Shown here piece by piece: positions 12,411-14,739 of a DNA stretch of 14,739 bases; positions within the stretch are counted from its first letter, which is position 1; every line of letters starts with the position of its first letter. The notes under the pieces were generated by a model. It saw only the letters and a program-made list of their open reading frames with translations, was not told the origin of the DNA and searched no databases. This DNA comes from Clostridiales bacterium (GTDB lineage Bacteria > Bacillota > Clostridia > Oscillospirales > CAG-272), in the NCBI GenBank assembly GCA_018370615.1, contig JAGZAC010000010.1, positions 1 through 14,739 of the forward strand, written 5' to 3'. The position numbers and the translations under genes are program-made.

Positions 12411-13322
12411 ATGATACTAAAGCTCGCGGACATCAAAAAAACCTTTGGGGAAAAGCAGGTTTTACGGGGCGTTTCCTTTGCAGCCGAGAGCGGCAGAGCC
12501 TTCGGCCTGCTGGGAAGAAACGGCGCCGGCAAAACCACCTCCATCCGTATTCTCATGGACGTATTTCCGCCGGACAGCGGGTCGGTACAAATTGACGGAC
12601 AGCCCATCGATTACAAAAGGGTGCAGATCGGGTATCTGCCGGAGGAGCGGGGGCTGTATCCCAAAAAGCTGATTATCGATCAGCTGGTATATTTCGCCAT
12701 TTTGAAGGGGATGCGTAAAAAAGACGCCGTCACGGCAGTAGACTACTGGCTGGACCGGCTGGAAATGACGGAGTACCGGGACCGCCGGCTGGATACCCTT
12801 TCCAAAGGCAACCAACAAAAAATTCAGTTGATTACGGCGCTGGCCCACGATCCCCATATTGTAATACTGGATGAGCCGTTCTCCGGGCTGGACCCGGTGA
12901 ACGCAATGCTCCTCAAGGATGTGGTAAAGGAGCAGATTGCAAAGGGAAAAATCGTCCTCTTTTCCAGCCATCAGATGAATTATATTGAAGAATTCTGTGA
13001 CAACATCGCCATCCTGCGGGACGGAAAAGTCGTTTTGGAGGGAGATTTGCACCAAATCAAACGAAACTACGTGCGAGACCGGCTGGTGGTGCGTACAGAA
13101 AATCCCGCGCCGATCCAGCGGGATTTGGGAGAGCAGTGCACCAAGCTGCCTGGCGGCGGGCTGTTGATTCAGCTTGCAGCTCCCGAAGACAAGCGGGAGA
13201 TGATGCGCCGCCTGATAGAAAGCTATGAAATTGACGAAGTAAAGGTATTTGAACCGTCCCTAAGCGACATATTCGTCCAATACGCTGGAGACGCAGAACA
13301 GGAAGGAGGGCAGAACGCATGA
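12411..13322 (+). CDS. ABC exporter ATP-binding protein, YhaQ/NatA-like (303 aa)
   Basis: Cytoplasmic ATPase subunit that drives the permease encoded next to it. Motifs in order: Walker A GRNGAGKT (35-42), LPEERGLYP in the Q-loop region (76-84), ABC signature LSKGNQQK (130-137), Walker B VILDEPFSGLD with E155, and the switch histidine H187 in FSSHQM. A C-terminal extension of about 85 residues, ending in VKVFEPSLSDIFVQYAG, matches the domain found in DrrA/YhaQ-type exporters. The start at 12411 is set by AAAGGGA (12397-12403); the longer frame from 12366 overlaps the promoter. It overlaps the permease gene by four bases (ATGA). The likely role is export of Na+, a drug or a lipid-like compound; the substrate is unknown. 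Confidence 0.93.
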   Translation: MILKLADIKKTFGEKQVLRGVSFAAESGRAFGLLGRNGAGKTTSIRILMDVFPPDSGSVQIDGQPIDYKRVQIGYLPEERGLYPKKLIIDQLVYFAILKGMRKKDAVTAVDYWLDRLEMTEYRDRRLDTLSKGNQQKIQLITALAHDPHIVILDEPFSGLDPVNAMLLKDVVKEQIAKGKIVLFSSHQMNYIEEFCDNIAILRDGKVVLEGDLHQIKRNYVRDRLVVRTENPAPIQRDLGEQCTKLPGGGLLIQLAAPEDKREMMRRLIESYEIDEVKVFEPSLSDIFVQYAGDAEQEGGQNA

Positions 13323-14563
13323 GGCAATTTGGAAACATTCTGAAATTTGAACTGGTATATTATTTTAAGAATAAAGTTTTTGTGGGAGTGACCGTGCTTC
13401 TGGTGCTGCTGTGTGCCGTAGTGATGTTCTTCCCACGCATTTCCGAGATTTTTCAATCCGGCACAGACAGCTCTGAGACGAAAGGGCGTCCGGTGATGCT
13501 GGTCAAAACGGAAGAACCCCAGCAGGCGGACACTGTACGGGAAGCCTTTGCTGCGGCCTTTCCAGACTATGACGTGCACAGCACAGATGCAGGCACGGAA
13601 ACGATAGAGGAGCAAATCACTGCTGGGAATGCAACGTGTGCTTTCGTGCTCACCTCCCCCACCGCCTGCTCCTATTATGTAAATTCTCTTTCCATGTATG
13701 ATACAAATACAGAAGTTGCCCAGGGGGTTCTGCAGCATCTCTACTGGATGAACGCTCTGGTAGGCAGCGGCATATCCGCAGAAGATGCTGGGGAAATCTT
13801 AAATGTGGAAATTGAAAGTAATGTGGTCAATCTGGGCAAAGACCAGTTTCAGAATTATTTCTACACGTATATTATGATTTTTGCCCTCTACATGGTGATT
13901 CTCTTGTACGGCCAAATGGTTGCCACCAACGTAGCGACGGAAAAGAGTTCCCGGGCCATGGAGCTGCTGATCACCAGCGCACGTCCCACCAACATGATGT
14001 TTGGTAAAATACTGGCGTCCTGCCTGGCGGGGTTGATTCAGCTTGTGGCAATATTCGGTTCGGCGTTTCTGTTCTATAATATGAACAAAGCCTACTGGGG
14101 TGAGAGTGGAATCGTCCAGTCTATCTTCAATATTCCGGCAAGTCTTCTGGTCTACATGCTGGTATTCTTTATTCTGGGATTCTTCATTTACGCGTCCCTG
14201 TACGGTGCCATCGGCTCCACTGCAACCAAAGTGGAGGACATCAACACATCGGTGATGCCGCTGACATTTCTGTTTGTTATTGGACTGATTATCGTAATAT
14301 ATTCCATTTCTTCGGGCGATGTGGACAATACAGTTATGATCGTCTGCTCCTATGTGCCTTTTACTTCCCCCATTGCCATGTTTGCCCGGATTGCCATGAG
14401 CAGCATGGTGGCGTGGTATGAAATTGCCATCTCCATCGGAATTTTGATAGGTTCTGTTGCGGGGATAGGTGTTCTCTCTGCAAAGATTTATCGGGTAGGC
14501 GTACTTCTGTACGGTACCACACCCAAGCTGGGATCCGTTTTGAAAGCCGTCTGGCGCGCGTGA
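13319..14563 (+). CDS. ABC-2 type exporter permease, YhaP/NatB-like (414 aa)
   Basis: Membrane partner of the preceding ATPase. One helix near the N-terminus (about 20-38) is followed by a large outside domain (about 40-175) and a group of five or six helices: about 181-203, 234-254, 276-298, 312-331, 339-358 and 368-390. The segment ATEKSSRAMELLITSARPTNMMFGKILA (206-232) is the conserved coupling region of this permease family. Length is normal. GGAGG at about 13304-13308 is the ribosome binding site, inside the end of the ATPase gene, and the start overlaps its stop as ATGA, so the two are translated together. Repeat cluster 3 begins eight bases after the stop; no separate T-tailed terminator is seen. 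Confidence 0.92.
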   Translation: MRQFGNILKFELVYYFKNKVFVGVTVLLVLLCAVVMFFPRISEIFQSGTDSSETKGRPVMLVKTEEPQQADTVREAFAAAFPDYDVHSTDAGTETIEEQITAGNATCAFVLTSPTACSYYVNSLSMYDTNTEVAQGVLQHLYWMNALVGSGISAEDAGEILNVEIESNVVNLGKDQFQNYFYTYIMIFALYMVILLYGQMVATNVATEKSSRAMELLITSARPTNMMFGKILASCLAGLIQLVAIFGSAFLFYNMNKAYWGESGIVQSIFNIPASLLVYMLVFFILGFFIYASLYGAIGSTATKVEDINTSVMPLTFLFVIGLIIVIYSISSGDVDNTVMIVCSYVPFTSPIAMFARIAMSSMVAWYEIAISIGILIGSVAGIGVLSAKIYRVGVLLYGTTPKLGSVLKAVWRA

Positions 14564-14571
14564 GAGAAGGA

Positions 14572-14739
14572 GACGACCCCTCCGCCGCAACAGTGTTGCG
14601 GCACCTCCCCTTACACAGGGGAGGCTCCAGACAAAAAGGCCCCCTTGTGGGGAAGCCTAAATAAAAATGTCCCCCTTGTGTAAAGGGGGATGTCAGCGCA
14701 GCTGACAGGGGGATTGTTTTCCTTTTACAACCCCTCCGT
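14572..14739 (+). repeat. Intergenic cluster 3 of palindromic repeats, running off the window
   Basis: Forward module 14572-14626: ACGACCCCTCC, stem GCCGCAAC/GTTGCGGC (14584-14602), stem CCTCCCC/GGGGAGG (14604-14624). A decayed piece at 14638-14660 matches the one at 5815-5838 (both contain CCCCTTGTGGGGAAGCCTAA). Reverse module 14670-14717: TCCCCCTT/AAGGGGGA (14670-14690), TGTCAGC/GCTGACA (14691-14707), GGGGGATTGT. A new forward module starts at 14727 (ACAACCCCTCCG) and is cut by the window end. The order forward, decayed piece, reverse matches the right part of cluster 1. Confidence 0.85.

Noticed and set aside
13799..14590. Open frame of 263 codons on the - strand
   Set aside because: Antisense to the ABC permease and partly in repeat cluster 3; low-complexity His/Asn/Arg-rich translation typical of a shadow frame.

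Overview
The window looks like the chromosome of an anaerobic gut-type member of the Clostridia, probably Oscillospirales. The evidence is strong AGGAGG-type ribosome binding sites, the protein families present (a clostridial sigma/anti-sigma pair, a PiT plus DUF47 pair, a YhaQ/YhaP-like ABC exporter) and many short GC-rich palindromic repeats between genes. The taxon is an inference from style; no rRNA or marker gene is present.

Layout. Positions 2-565 hold the 3' part of a MATE-family efflux gene. Positions 650-5512 hold six closely spaced genes on the + strand: two aldo/keto reductases, a flavin reductase-like FMN protein, a short-chain dehydrogenase, a RibD-C/DHFR-like reductase and an alpha/beta-hydrolase lipoprotein. 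They look like one redox or detoxification operon, perhaps co-transcribed with the exporter. Positions 5526-5900 are a cluster of palindromic repeats.

Positions 5933-7888 form a phosphate locus: an AT-rich promoter region with TTTACA-like repeats at an 11-bp period (a candidate PhoP operator), a leader with a 17-bp-stem hairpin, a PiT phosphate transporter and a DUF47/PhoU-like partner. A terminator-like hairpin follows, then a CYTH-domain (triphosphate tunnel) protein at 8066-8602. Next to it is a broken small membrane/zinc-ribbon gene (8618-8791), which runs into an AT-rich Nudix hydrolase gene on the - strand (8748-9362). An alpha/beta hydrolase gene lies upstream of it on the same strand (9405-10031).

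Divergent from that hydrolase is a three-gene operon at 10180-12070: an ECF-like sigma factor, a single-pass anti-sigma-like membrane protein and a small four-helix membrane protein. Their reading frames overlap (TTGA, ATGA), and the first two probably start at TTG. A second repeat cluster (12076-12286) precedes a two-gene ABC exporter (ATPase 12411-13322, permease 13319-14563). A third cluster starts at 14572 and runs off the end of the window.

The most interesting signals are the repeat family, in which several different stems are each perfectly paired and copies alternate in orientation; the candidate Pho operator and leader hairpin before pit; the three AAATCCAG half-sites between the divergent hydrolase and sigma genes; and the uncharacterised reductase operon. 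No RNA gene, CRISPR array, transposase or phage gene was seen.
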